DNA of 64,000 bases from Earliella scabrosa (taxonomy: Eukaryota > Basidiomycota > Agaricomycetes > Polyporales > Polyporaceae), in assembly GCA_022605405.1 (NCBI GenBank), contig JABYQQ010000033.1, positions 124,001 to 188,000 on the forward strand, in the 5' to 3' direction. Shown here in pieces: positions 1 through 12,600 of this stretch. The notes below the pieces were generated by a model. It was not told the origin of the DNA and did not search any database. It saw nothing but the letters and a program-made list of their open reading frames with translations. Made by a program: the position numbers and the translations under genes. Within the stretch, counting starts at the first letter, position 1, and every line of letters starts with the position of its first letter.

Positions 1-1244
1 GACCACCTAGGGCGTCCAGGCTCAGACCTCGGAGGAAACATATCGCTGAGCATGTCTGGCACCGGCGGGGGAAGAAGCAGTTGAGGTGGAGGACGAAGGT
101 ATGAAGCTTCAGAACGCGTAAGCTGTCAATCAAAGCATCCTGCGATTCCATTCATATGAGGCTCGACGTTCATGAGTTGTAGAGCACATACCAACATCTC
201 CGGAACTTTCGTGTCCGTTCGTAGCACCATGATGTGGTACTGCACCTCAGATAGTTGCACCCCGTATGGTCCACATAGGACCTTCGCGAGTGAGCCTCGA
301 CACAGGTCCGTTGCGGAGAACCCCTCCAACAGTAACGACGACGGTCGGGTGGTCTTCAGCACGTGGAACAGCATGTTGGGATCCATGTAAGGGCCGACGA
401 CACAAATCGTGTTCACAGGGCACATGAGACCGAGCATGAAATGGTCGACGAGTGAGGCGCGACACCACGCGATCGTGGCCCATGTTCCGAACTGCCGTTG
501 TTCGACCTTGTTGCGCTTGCGGACCCGAAAGAACCCCTCCCAGTCGATGATGCCGAGCCCGGCAAGAAGTTCGTGGGACGTCTCAATGGACAGGTTGCAA
601 AGGTTGGGGAATGCATAGGCGTAGTGGATTGTGATTGGAATGTCGTTGTCTTTGAGATCAACGAGTCGTACATGCGGATAGGAACGCGAGCTGTACCATC
701 CCTCAGCATCACACAACGTCTCGCATCCTTGGCCGGTAAGCATCTCGAGTGTCTCTTGCGAGCCACGCAGGAGATCGATTGGGCTTCGACTCAGCGCGCC
801 TCCGTCGTCCTCGCCCAGGGCGGAGAGAAGCTCGACGTCGACGGAGTCCGTGTCGTCGAACGGGACCATGGACAAGTCCGCGGAGATGAGTGGCGAGGAG
901 AGGTTGCAGAGCATGCGGCGTGCATGACTACCGATGGCATGAAGCGACAGGTGCTTGATCGTCTTGACCGTCGCGAGTACGTCGGCCAAATCCGGATAGG
1001 AGGCGAAGACTGCCTCTGCGTCGTCGATCCTGAGGTGCTCGATCTGCAGATCCGACGAGTATCGGAGGATGAACGCGGTGATCATCCGCCCAGCCGAGGC
1101 CGACAGAGCACCGGAGGCGAAATGGAGGTCCTGTAGCGATGATACGTCCGTTTCTAGCGTCAGAACAGATTCCACGAACGAGATGACGTCTTCGTTGCTC
1201 TGGAACAAGACTGCTCCGGTGAAAGGCTCGCATTGGCTTCGCAT
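1..1244 (-). CDS. F-box-family leucine-rich protein, 3' part, cut by window edge
   Basis: Probable member of the large Agaricomycete F-box/LRR family, whose F-box normally recruits Skp1-Cullin ubiquitin ligases while the leucine-rich region binds targets. Two exons are visible: 1244-192 and 139-1, joined across a 52-bp intron (140-191, GTATGT...GCAG) that restores a long frame ending off the left edge. The regularly spaced LxxLxL segments and the stretch GLMCPVNTICVVGPYMDP match what I recall of these proteins. The frame is open for 11 codons above the ATG at 1244 and then meets a stop just before a possible AG acceptor near 1277, so an upstream exon may exist. I could not find an N-terminal F-box (LPxE...W) in the 800 bases upstream. 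Either that exon is further away or the gene is 5'-truncated. Family call is moderate; coding status is good. Confidence 0.6.
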
Positions 1245-1279
1245 ATCAGACGACAGCGATGGTAACGTTAAGTGTCTCT

Positions 1280-4200
1280 ATCCGCTCCAAGTCTGCAATC
1301 AGCACCGAGCAGTGGCAATCTAACGGGAGAGAGAACTGACCGAGCACGGTGGAAGTGACACGTCAGGGTTGCTGCACCGGAACGATCAAATGGGGAGGTC
1401 ATGGCAGACGATCGTCGGCAGCTGAACAATGTACAATGATCTGGGACAAAGACCTGATGAAACCCGTATGTCGGTGTGACAGGTGTGCGTAGACACGACG
1501 TACCACTTCAAGGGTGACTTTAAAGGTGACAAAGACGGAGAGTCTTCGGGATCTTAGAGACTTGGAGACAGTTACTTCAACTTTTCAGCCATGACTAACA
1601 GCCACTAAGCATGATGCATGAACGTTTGAACGTTTGAACGTCGAAACGGGAATAGAGAGCAATCGTGAGCTGCGACAAAGAGCCGAAGACTTGAACGCTG
1701 GCAAGGGCGTCGGCAATCACCGAGACGGTCGCCACGTGGCGTAGCCTCAGTGGGTTGTGACGGACTTCACCTTCACCGCCACCACTCATGCAGAATGGCT
1801 CAAACCCATCCTCGCAACGTTCTGCACACTCACGTTGCGGCAGCTTATACACGACGACTTGCTGTTGGCGCCCGTTCATCTCGCCAATGTGATATCCGGC
1901 ACCCCGACCGCTCCAAACCCGCCCTCCTCCTGCTTGCCCACTAGTGACAATTGACGTCGCAGGATAACCGCATGTGTTCAGTACGAAATTCCAGACACTA
2001 TCTCGACATGTGTACTTCCACAACACCGGTTTACCCACGATACCATGACATGGCCACGCTGCGCAGAGTTCCATGCAACGTCAGGATCTGCGGCCCTTGG
2101 GAAAGTCTCCAACACGCTTACGTCTCTCCATGCTGCCACGTTCTCCGGTGCCACCCCCTACCGTACGACCGCGGAAGAACCATGATCTGAGAAGCTCACA
2201 GCAACACCGGGAAGCATTCACCGGATGGGGCGGTTTCTATATTGGACACTCGCTCACCCTTGTCTCTCCAAAGGACAGGACGGATCTGCATCTTGATCGT
2301 TCCCGCGGCGACGTACAAATCAGGGACACACGCACACAGTCCATCACCCACCCAGACCTCGCGCATCGCGCATCTCGGAGCACCACCCTGGCCACACTCC
2401 CACAGACACCTCCGACTCCGATTCCGATGTCGCTCTCGCCCCCCGCGTAGCCGGCACGACGACGTCACGAGCGGCGTAAAGCCGCACACGGCGAGTCACA
2501 ACGTACGACCGCGTGTGCCATGGTGCGTGCCTCGCTTCCAGCTATTCTTGTGCTCACTGCTCCCCGGCGCGTCCAGAACGGCCTGCGCTGCAGCCGTCAA
2601 TTAAGCCACCTGTCGCAGTACACATCTGTCCCCAAGGTGGGGGAACCTCCGCAGTGGGACCTGTGACGCAACGGATGGATATCGCACAATGCACGGTGAA
2701 CGACGGGACAACGGTCGTTGGCTGTAAGCCGTGAGCTCGACGCCGTAAAGCTCAGAATAGGGTCCGGCATTAGTCCTCGTCGATCCCGACCCATCGGGCC
2801 CCGACTCCGCGCACGCATCCCGCATAGCCCCCAGCTCCATTCGTCCCCGCAGAAGAAGCGCCCCACGTGGAAGGTAAGGCTCTGATATCTCCGGCCGACG
2901 ATCAAACTTAACCTCTACCTACCGTCGTCTGCAGCGGGGCCAAGCCGCACGCAAATCCCCTCGGGCCTCACAGGCGTGCGCGAGCGCGTGATCGCTGGCC
3001 GCGAGCTTCTGTTCCACAACTTCCACCGCGTCGGCAGCGCAACGCTGTCGGCACTCAGTCCTGAGTGAAACAACCCGGTGTGCGAGACATGCGCGTCGCG
3101 GTCGGCCAATCGTCCGCTCTCATGCGGACATTCGCGGTCGACGCGACAGGGGTCAGGACCTTGTGCCCAATCTTCGGGAATGTGGACTCGGTCGGCGTCG
3201 GCGTCGGCGTCGCGGATCCCCGGGGGTTCTGTCAGACACTTGGACAGGCGGCGGGGACGAGCATTGACTCTGAGCAGCACGACAATCTGTGCATGGTGGA
3301 CTGGACGGGATGGCCGACGCCGATCCCGTCCAGGGCCGGTGCGCATGCCTGCCTTCTCGGACGCCATCGTCGCTCGAGAGTTCTCGCCATGTTGAATGCT
3401 GGATGCAGAACGCTGAACGCTGGGTGCTGAACAGCTCTATCCATGTAGCATTCTCGCTGCCCGATCCTCGTCCACCGGCGTGCCTGTCTGCCTTTCCAAG
3501 TTTCGCCAGACGGTGTACGGCATCCCGTGACGAGCACCTCCCCACCGAAGTTGGAATTCGTGCCCTCCGCCGCCGACATCGGAAGTTCTGCGGCACACAG
3601 CGACAGGCCCTCCATTGTACATGGCACGTCCTCCGCGAGTCGTTCCCCTCACGTCCCGGCCCGCGGGAAGCAGGACCGCACAGCGACAACCGCGGTCCCG
3701 GCGTCATCCAGCTCGCTGTCCGGCATCCAGAGCACGGGAGCAATAGTGTCACTGCAGTCACTCAACGCACCATTCTTGCCGTTCGGGCGAGGTCCATGGA
3801 TCGCCGGACGTCCCTGGCAGGAGCTTGGAGGACGTGCGAGAAGCCAGCTTCAAGCTTCACGGTGCGCGGTTGCCATCGGTCATGCCCGGCGCGTGGCGCA
3901 CTCACGAAAGGCATTAGATTCGAATTTCGGGCTGGGCGTGAATACTAGCTGTGCGTGTATGCATGAATTCATGTGTGCGGTCCGGAGGGGGACGATAGCA
4001 TGTAAGTACAGCGGGGTAGGCATGGATGGCAGGGGCGAAGAGCGAACGACGAGCGAGACAGCAGACGAGAGCAATACACGAGAGAGAACAAGGTAAAGCG
4101 AGTAGGTCGGGGAGAACTAACGACAGACAGACTGGTAACATTGAGCAACGATGATGATGAGGTCCAACATAGCATGCGGCTGCGGGCGATCCGGTAATGT

Positions 4201-4440
4201 AAGTAAAGCGTGGTGTGTATGTGTATGCGTATCTGTACAGTGCAATTCATGCTGAAAATCCCAATTCTTCCATAGCAAACAAGGAAACCGGAGGAACCGC
4301 GCACTCGCGCATCACCGGGAGACTTCTATCCAGCCTCGCACCCAGCGTACCTCCGAGACACCGTCTGGGAAGCGAGGGGGCGACAACAAGCGGACGCACA
4401 ATCCACAATCCAGGAGCCAGGACACAGCGCGCGTCCACGT
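1280..4440. other. intergenic, no supported gene
   Basis: I see no convincing gene here. Open frames occur on both strands (for example 1595-2074 minus and 3289-3948 plus), but they overlap one another, show no family motif and no consistent codon preference, as expected in GC-rich DNA. A short direct repeat of GAACGTTT (three near-perfect copies) lies at about 1619-1642. The interval separates the F-box gene from the 3' end of the zinc-finger gene, so the far end probably holds that gene's 3' UTR. Confidence 0.5.
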
Positions 4441-4446
4441 ACGCAC

Positions 4447-6580
4447 TCACCCCTCCTCTGAGTCGTCCTCCAACACCGTCCACGCCGGGTGCGCGCCCGG
4501 CCCGTCCTGGAACGCAGGCCTCAGCCGCGGCGTCACACCCACCCCGCCCCTCCCCGCGCCGCACCCCGTGCACCCAGGCACGTCGCACCCCACCTCTCTC
4601 CCGCGCTCGTCCTTCACGCCCATCGGAGGCGACGGCCTGACGTCCCCGTCTGCAGACGCAGACGAGAGCCGGTGCGGGCGCGCGCGGGGAGAAGGGTACG
4701 GGCGCGGGCGGCGCGCCTCGGCTGGCGAGCGTCGATCCCTCTCCCTATCCCTCTCTCGCCGCTCGCCCCTGACGAACGACTCACGCGCGCCCGCGCCCGG
4801 CCCTGCAAGCCCCGCGCGCTCGTCGTCCTCGTCGTTCTCTCCCGAGTCGAACTCGTCCGCCGCCGGCCAGCCAGGAGACCGGCGCTCGAGCTTCTGTTTC
4901 TCTCCGGGCGGGCTCGCCGTGTACGCCAGCGGGAGCTCGTGTGGCGCTTGCGCGTGGTGCGGGTAGTACGACGGGTGGTGAGGGTACGCCGCGTGCGCCT
5001 GGTGCTGGCCGTACGGCCCCGCGCGGGCGGGCGACGCGGCGCGGAACGCCGAGGGCAGGCTGCGCGGCGTGGGCGGGAAGGGGGACGTGACGGCGGACAC
5101 TGGAGAAGGCAAGGGCGATGGAGACGGCGAGGGTACGGGCGAGGGGGAGAACGAAGGGGAGCGCGAGGGCGAACGGGAGCCCGAGCCGTACGCGGAGACC
5201 GAGAGCGAGCGGGGGCGGAGGGGCTGGTGGAGCGCGTAGAGGCTCTGGGATGGGGCGCGGACGAGCGGGGGCCCTGCGGTGGCGGGCGGGGGCTGGACCA
5301 TGCGCGCGACGACGTCCCGCCGACGGGCGGTGAGGTGGTTGCGGTAGTGCCTGCGCATGTTCGAGTTCACGTTGAACTTGCGGTTGCAGCCGGGGAACGC
5401 GCAGGTGAACGCTGTTCGGGCGGATCCAGGACGGGCGGACGGGTTGCCAGATCGACAGGGAGAACAAGGTTGGGAGAAGCCGCGCGAGAGGCGGGGAGCA
5501 GGAACGGACGCACGAACGCAGGACGGCACGTCAGTCAAGCTACGAGACGGCACGGTCAAAGAGAGTTGGGCACGTACGCTTCGCGCCGGTGTGGGTGTTC
5601 ACGTGTATGGCGAGGCTGCTCGGGCGGTTGAAGCGCTTGTTGCAGTGTGGGCAGCAGTGCCTCCGTTCGCTGTCCTCCGCGGGGCTTGAGCTGCTCGTCT
5701 TGCCTCGCGCCGGGGCGGGAGACGCGGACTGCTCGGGCGCGGGGGGTGCCTCGACGTACCGGGGCTTCCCACGGCCGCTGGTACCCGTTCCCGCTCCCGT
5801 GCTTGTGCTCGCCGCGAGTGGACTGTAGTCGTGCGGGAGGGGGCGAGCCCGAAGATCGTGTGTGGAGGCGGGTCCGAGACCGTGCGGGAAGTGCGGTGGC
5901 CTTCCAGTGGCGCTGGCGTTTGCGCTGGCTGTTATGGCGGAGACAACCTCGTCTGCGGGGCTGAGAAGGCCGCTAGTGCTTGCGTTGGACAGGGCGGAGA
6001 GGTGGTATGGCGGGTGAGCCGGGCCGGAGATGGCGGCCTGAGACCAACCCCTCGGAGGAGCGGGAGAGACATGTGACGGAGGAAGGATCTGCGTCGCGGA
6101 GGAAGACGAGGACGCGGGTCGGCCGGGATGGCAGCACGCTGCAGAACACGGGCTCGCGGTGTGCGAGGTATGCGGCGGTGGCGTGTGCGCTCGGGTAGTG
6201 CGTGGGTGGGACCGTCCGGCGATGACGGAGGAGGGCCGCTCGCCTCGCGTGAACGGGTGCGGGTCGAGACGAGCGGTCGGAGCGGCCTGTGCGCCCGCGG
6301 GGTGAGTTCGGGCCCAGCGTAGGTGAGCGAACGGGGCACGTACCTGCGCGGAAAGAGGCTGGAAGACCGACTTCTGGCCCGGGTGCGGTAATGAACCACG
6401 GAAGAGGTCCTCTGGGGAGAGTAAGCCACGTGATCGGCGGAGGTTGGTACTGCACCCACCTGGGAAGAGCTCGTTGAGACTGGGAAGGGCCTTGTCGTCG
6501 GACGAGGCGGTGGCGGTGGCGGCGGTTGACGTTGAGGACTCGCGGGGGAGGGGCGGGGACGAGCGAGGAGGGGGCGGCAT
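4447..6580 (-). CDS. C2H2 zinc-finger transcription factor, two tandem fingers
   Basis: Nuclear DNA-binding regulator of 620 aa in four exons: 6580-6460, 6411-6344, 6286-5578 and 5411-4447. Introns of 48, 57 and 166 bp all have GT...AG ends, and phases agree. Finger 1 (about residues 275-295) is C-x2-C-x12-H-x3-H, beginning CPHCNKRFNRPSSL. A TGAKPF linker follows, then finger 2 (303-325), C-x4-C-x12-H-x3-H, with NVNSNMRRHYRNH. The third intron falls inside the linker and is needed to rebuild it. The rest is low-complexity Ser/Pro/Arg/Gly sequence typical of fungal activator regions. The first two introns keep the frame open, so retention would also give a protein. This finger pair is common in Agaricomycetes, including factors affecting mushroom development, but I cannot assign an orthologue. 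Start: first ATG after the TATA box. Confidence 0.85.
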
Positions 6581-6630
6581 GGCGGAGGGGGCAGTATGTG
6601 CGGCGAGGCGGACGGGGGAGAGGAAGGAGG

Positions 6631-6640
6631 GCTATATAGC
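6631..6640 (-). promoter_or_regulatory. TATA box of the C2H2 factor gene
   Basis: GCTATATAGC is a perfect palindrome centred about 55 bp upstream of the chosen ATG at 6580, with G/C-rich flanks. Placement fits a TATA element giving a 5' UTR of roughly 20-30 bases. Because it is palindromic it reads TATA on both strands, but the only gene nearby is on the minus strand. Confidence 0.6.
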
Positions 6641-6659
6641 CGGGCGAGGTTCGTAGTGC

Positions 6660-9600
6660 GGGAAGGCACGCGACGATGATCTACCGTATTATACGAAGCG
6701 GGAGAGACGCCGCGTTTGGGGGATTGGAGGACGCCGGTTTGGAAATAGACAGCGATTGTCTTGTTCGAGATCTTCCCTTCCCTCCGCGCGTCCGCGTCAC
6801 CGGCCACACTCGTCCCCTCCCATTTCCCCGGCCGTGCCCGGCCCCTGCCCTTGCCAGCGCACGCCCTCCTCCGCCTTCCCAATCCGCGCACGCGTCGAGA
6901 TGGCCCTCGACGATGAATTCCGAATTCATTTTCGACTTGCGAGAATGCCGCCTCCATTCAATGCCCGCCCAACCCTGTTTATAGTTTATATTTACTGCCC
7001 CCGCGGACGTGAACGTGGACGCGGTCGCCCCTCCGTGCGCACATCCCCTCGCCCTCACGCGGCCACCGCGACGCACGTCCTGATTCGCGCTCGCAGCGCA
7101 CATCCATCCCAGCCGGCGGTGCTCCCATCGACGCTCGGAGACGAACTCGGATCCCAGCCACGAACCCGAACGCGATCCCGGACGGCGAACATCCAGCCCG
7201 TCCGGGAACCCCTCCTCGCGCGCGAATAGAGATGCACGCCTACCGCCCGCGCCGATGCGGAGGATGTGGATGCGCGGCTCGTCGCCCCACCGCCGTCCGT
7301 CCGTGCATCATACGATTCTGCGGCCGTGGGCATGGCAGACGTGGCCACACGTACGTACGTATCCGTATAATTGCGTGCTCCAGCCGCAGCTCACCTGGGC
7401 GCGACGCTCGCCGCATCTCTCAATCGTCGCTCGACGCTCGTCTGCACAATAGGACGGGCGAGCGACCAGCCCCTCCACGGATCTGCGCTGCCTGCCCACC
7501 CGCCGCGCTGGACGCAACCTCCCCCTTCCGGCTGCCCTGCCCCCTTCTCCCCTTGCCGACGATCTGGCTGCCCCCGATATCGCTCGCCCATCGCCAGCAG
7601 CGGCACCCTTCGCGCACGCGGTTTCCATCGACGCTCCGATCGCACCCTTTGCAGGCTCCGAGCACTTCCAGCTCCAGCTCCGGCGCACGCTCTTGTTCCC
7701 CGTGCGGCCACATCCATACGCATACGCATTCGTCCATGCCGCGTGTCCCGCTTGCTCGCCCGTCGACGCGTCGATGCGTCGATGCCCCGTCGCGCTGTCG
7801 CCCTGGCTCGCATGGACCCCCCCTCGAACCTCGAGCCTCGAGCCTCGCCGCCTGCGTCCGGTTGCCACCATACCTGCCCACTCCCTACTCCGTACGCCGT
7901 TCCCTGTCTCTGGCCGGTCCCACAGCGCCCGACGCGCGGCGGGGGCAGCCCGACCTCCATTCACGCGCACGTTCCCGGCATGTGCGCGTCCGTCTGCCAT
8001 CTCTGGACTCACGGTTTGGATCCCGGTCGAAGCCGGCTTCCAAGTGCCCTGCCGTGCGTACGTGCGTGCGCAACTCGCGCCTTCGCTATGCGCGCGCGAG
8101 GAGGATCGCAGCGCTGGGAGCGCGAACGTCTGAACTCTCCAGGACGGCATGCACGCTTGCTGGACACCGAACACCGAGGTATCGAAGGTCGAGTTACCAA
8201 GTCGTGTCGAAATTCCCCACATCCACATCCGACGTAGCGCCTCCTACCTAGTCGTCCGCATTCCGGAATTCCAAGTCTTGCCCCCAGCGACAGCTCGCGC
8301 CCGCCATGGATCCCGCTCGTTCTTGTCCACGTTCGCCTTCGCGGCCACGTCGGCTACGTTCCAGCTGCATGCGTGCGTCCCACCTCCGATCCGAATAGGA
8401 AACACGAAAACGCCAGATGCGAAGGACGCCAGACGCCCAGCGAGGCGAGAAAGTGCGTCTTCACGAGTTTCTTCCCGGAAATCCAGATCGCCAGCCGCCC
8501 GGAAGCCTTCTCCCGATCGGAGGAGACAGACTGGGGCCCAGACACAGGCGTACGCGTGTGCGTGGATCCGAACGCTGGAGGTCTGGAGGTCTGAGCGCAA
8601 GAGCCAGCTGCAGGAAGCACAGGCTTCGGATTGGGACGGGGGCGCGCCGCTGCGGCTCCGTGACGTCTGAAGGAGGCCTAGTGGGACCGGGTCTGGCGAG
8701 CGTACGCTGCGAGCTGCGAGCACGGGCTAGCATGTCCACCGGCGTACGTGGCGGCACCTCAGCCGGACGTGCATTTGGAATACCACGGGGAGAGGCTGAG
8801 GTGGCGAGCTGCGTCGCTGGAGCGAAAGGAAACCGGAGCCCATTGATTGCTCGCTCTGTCGCTCTCGAGGCGGCGGACCAAGCCCAAGCGTGCGCTCGTG
8901 GGTCGATGGGTCGGTGGGCCGATGAGTCGATCCGGAGGGGTAGGCGTTTAGAGCGTTGACGCGTTGACGTTTGACAGCACTGGACGGCGGCGCGGCTATG
9001 TAGTATGTACAACGATCATGATCAGTATGCGTTGTACTTGCTTCTGACTCGCGAAAGCGATGTCGTCTTGTACTGCACTGCACGTGTTCGCCCGTGTGTT
9101 GCATCCCAACGTGGATCTAGGTGACGTGTCGACTCCGGTGATTCAGCTTCAGAGCTATACTGTCATTTGTGAGCGCTGAACGACCGGGCGAGGCAACCCA
9201 AGGACTCACCACGTCTGCACAGAGGCACGAACCCAAGTCTCAACGGCTGAGACTCGGACGGGCGACTAGAGCGTGAATAGACGTGAATACAATATCAACG
9301 TTGCGCGCCCGATCCGCGTCCTCCCCGCCCATAACGCGCAACGCTTCAAAGGTCCACGGGTCCAATTGCACCCATCACGCGTCCACGCGCACGTCGACCG
9401 ATCCCGCCGCGCAGGCCCCCGAGCCCGCGCCGTTGACGTCGTACCTGGTCGAGTGTTCATGTTCGTAGTACCTTCCTGCTGTGGTCCATGCTGGCAGTAC
9501 GTACAGGATCCGTCCAGTTGCAATGGCATCGAGCGCACTGGGCGATCTGTCCATCGTCTACCAGTGACGCCCTCCCAGGACTTTGATGGCCACATGCATT

Positions 9601-12600
9601 CAAGTTACCCCCAGCGGCGGGCGCGCAAGGTGGTAGGCTCTGCACACATACACGCGGCCCGCCGCCCGCAGTGCTCCTGGATCCTAGATATTAATCCTGA
9701 TGCGTCCAAACCGGGTGCGAGCCGAACGAGGCGGATCGCCGTCACTTCGCACTGGCGTTCACGTTGTACGTTGCTCAGTACCTCGCCCCACTAGCCCTGC
9801 TGCGGGATCTGAGTGCTGAGTGGGGCGCAATAATCGTCGTGACTGTCGCGCCCTGTCTCCGATCCCACCGCAAGCCAAGATTGGGCTCGCGAGCTACCAC
9901 TCATCTCGAGTGAGTCAAGGGCACTCGTAGTGCGTAGACAAGAGGCGTACCATGACGCAGCGGCGCTCGGCGTGGTGCCACTCTGTGCCCTTCAGGTTGC
10001 CCTCTATGGTGGTTACTGTCGTCTCAGCATTGCACGAGGATCCCGATCTGCTGGGGCCAAGACCAAGCGCTGGTGCACTGGTGGCTTGAACTTGAGGCGC
10101 GAAACTCTGCCCGCTCTGGCCCGCTGCGGTGCGCCACGGAGGCGGCCGGGATCGCGCCCGGTGCGGCATGCCACCGACCATGTCCGGCCGGACGACGGGC
10201 GGGCGGCCTGAGGGTTGAACGCTGTCAACGCGTGCGGATCATGGTCATGTTCCGTACCACACGTACTCGCTATGGACGGATAAACCTCGACGTGAGTATT
10301 CAATGCATGTGCTGCAAGAGGTACGCGAGGGCTCACGATCATGTCGGGCTCGACACATACGATTGTAACGGCGTGTCGCGGTTGCACTAGTATCTTGATG
10401 AGAACCGCACAAGTATCTAGGTGGGGAGACTTCGAGTTGGCCGTTCGTACGGCATGCGCGGGCCCAGGTCAAGAAGTTTCGAGTTTAGTGCCAGCCTCAG
10501 TGCCAGAGTGGCTGACACACGAAGCGGGCCTGAGCGTGCCGCGCCCTCGATCCCAAACTAAGAGGGAACCCTTTTCTCCGCTCCCAGTGCGGTTTACGGT
10601 CCCGTGGAGAGTTCTGTCGTGACTTTGGTGATTTTGGCGAGAGGCTCGACGTGCAACGTCTGTGTCTTGCGTCCATGTGCACGAGTGCTTTTAATCTGAT
10701 CATCTGTGGGTTCCGTGGTTGGCCGTGTGGGTCGATTGAAATTTCAGTTCAGGGTGCTCGGAAGTTAGGACCCAGAAGGCGAGGTGTACGAACGTCGGGC
10801 CCGTGTTCATGTGCGGGTGCAGGGGGTGTGAGAGGCGACGTTCTGTGGCTCTGACGCTGGACTTCGAACAGATCGAGGACGGAGAGGAACCGCGAGCGGA
10901 GGGTCCGGAGAGGCCCTTGGCGCAAGATGATCGAGGTCGCGGTCTTGGTGGCACTCGAGCAGCCGGGTGTACACAGCCGAGGAGGTTCTCCGACCGACCG
11001 TAGATTGAGATCTACGAGGTGGCGGGCGCGAATTCCATGCGCGGGTATCGACATCCGGAACAGAACTTGTGTCTGAGAGCTTGAGAGTTTGAAGTTGCGC
11101 ACGAGACGGCTTGTGACCTAATACGGCGGAGCCGTGAATGTGAGCATGCCAGTGAGCGCATGGCAAGCCATCTCTCAAGCCGCCCACTAACCGGTGCATC
11201 TCGCGAAGCTGCCCCTGCGCATCTTCGTACCGTGCCCAGCAGGAACGAGTGTGGCCTCTCTCGACCTTCTCGAGTGGTTCGCGACTGCGCAGTGTGGACT
11301 GCTTCTGGCGTTCGCTATACTTCGAAGCGAGGACCGTCTTGGTCAGCTCGGAGGCTGTGGGTATTGAGGAGGACCTGACCGTGCTGCGTGGTTCGCGGGG
11401 AGAAGGGCGACGGCGTCTGAGTCCTTGATGGCACTGTGGTAGACGGTGAATTCGGATGACGCCTCCCTGCGCGAAGCGAATCGCTGTACGTACAGGAAAA
11501 GTCGAGTCGTGAGTGGCCCAGTGATCGCGCGCCGCGCATGTGGTCGAGAACTTGATCTCTCCCCGAGTCCCGGGATTCCAACGATGAAGCTTTGAGGCTC
11601 AGTGCTCCCAGGGGTGACGCACGGTGCACACTCGGATCCGATGTAGTGAACCGGGTATCACTGGACCCTCTGAGGTACGCATCGATATCTATACAGACGA
11701 TCAGACCATGCGTTCGCCGCGGTCCACAAGAAGTCTGAATCGGACGGATCGCGAACGACGTGGCGAGGGGCAGTACTTACGCGATGGGGTCAGTCAAAGT
11801 GTGGAATGTGGATCGAGGCTTCGGGGAGCTCGAGGTGGACTCGGATGAACATCGAGAACACGAGTGGGCGGTGCGGGCCGGGCGGTATCCGGATGGAACT
11901 CTGGGAGTGGGAGAAGACAGTACTGAACTCTCGAAGAGGGTGAGAGAAACCAAGTCGGCCGAGAGGATTGTCGGTGCGCCGTGACCCAGTGACCCCGAGC
12001 GGAGCAGTAAAAACTTCAGATTCAGAACCGAGCCTACGACAAGGTTCGCGTTCACGCCGCCGCATTCAGTGCAATAGGCGCTGATCGGCGGGAGCGGCGC
12101 GCGCGTCCCGTCGCGTTGAAATATTTGAATGGGGCTGGCGATCCTCGTTGACGTTCTTCTCGCCCTTCTCGCGCGGCGCACTGCGCAGACGTCACCGGGC
12201 CACGCCGCCCTTCTCCCGTCTCTCTCGCGCGGCCTCGCGCTCGCGCTCGCCCAGTCGCAGTACGTACTCAATGGTCCGGAACGTCCAGACGTTCTCCCGT
12301 CCCATTCAGTGCCCTCGCGCCCAGCTTGACTCGGGAAGTGGGACCACCGGTCACCCCATCCCGTAGCCGTCTCGCGGTTTCAGAGTCTGTTGTGAGGCTC
12401 CCCGAATCACCTGTACATGTATGTATATGAGGTCTATCGCGCATCCCAGGACTGAAACAAGAACACACTCGCGCTGGCCCAAATATAATTGCACTCGGAC
12501 AAGCCGCGAAGGAGAACACCCGTCGCCGCAGTATTACTAGTCTCTGCACCGTCAGGCGGCACGGTGCAAGCACTCCAAAAGTCTATTCCGACGCGCCTCC

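Noticed and set aside
4489..5631. Plus-strand frame of 380 codons
   Set aside because: Antisense of the zinc-finger exon; Arg/Gly-rich by composition only.
7232..8251. Long plus-strand frame of 339 codons opposite an almost equally long minus-strand frame
   Set aside because: Both are Arg/Ser/Pro/Ala-rich, overlap each other and further frames, and contain no recognisable motif; expected from GC-rich DNA with few stops.
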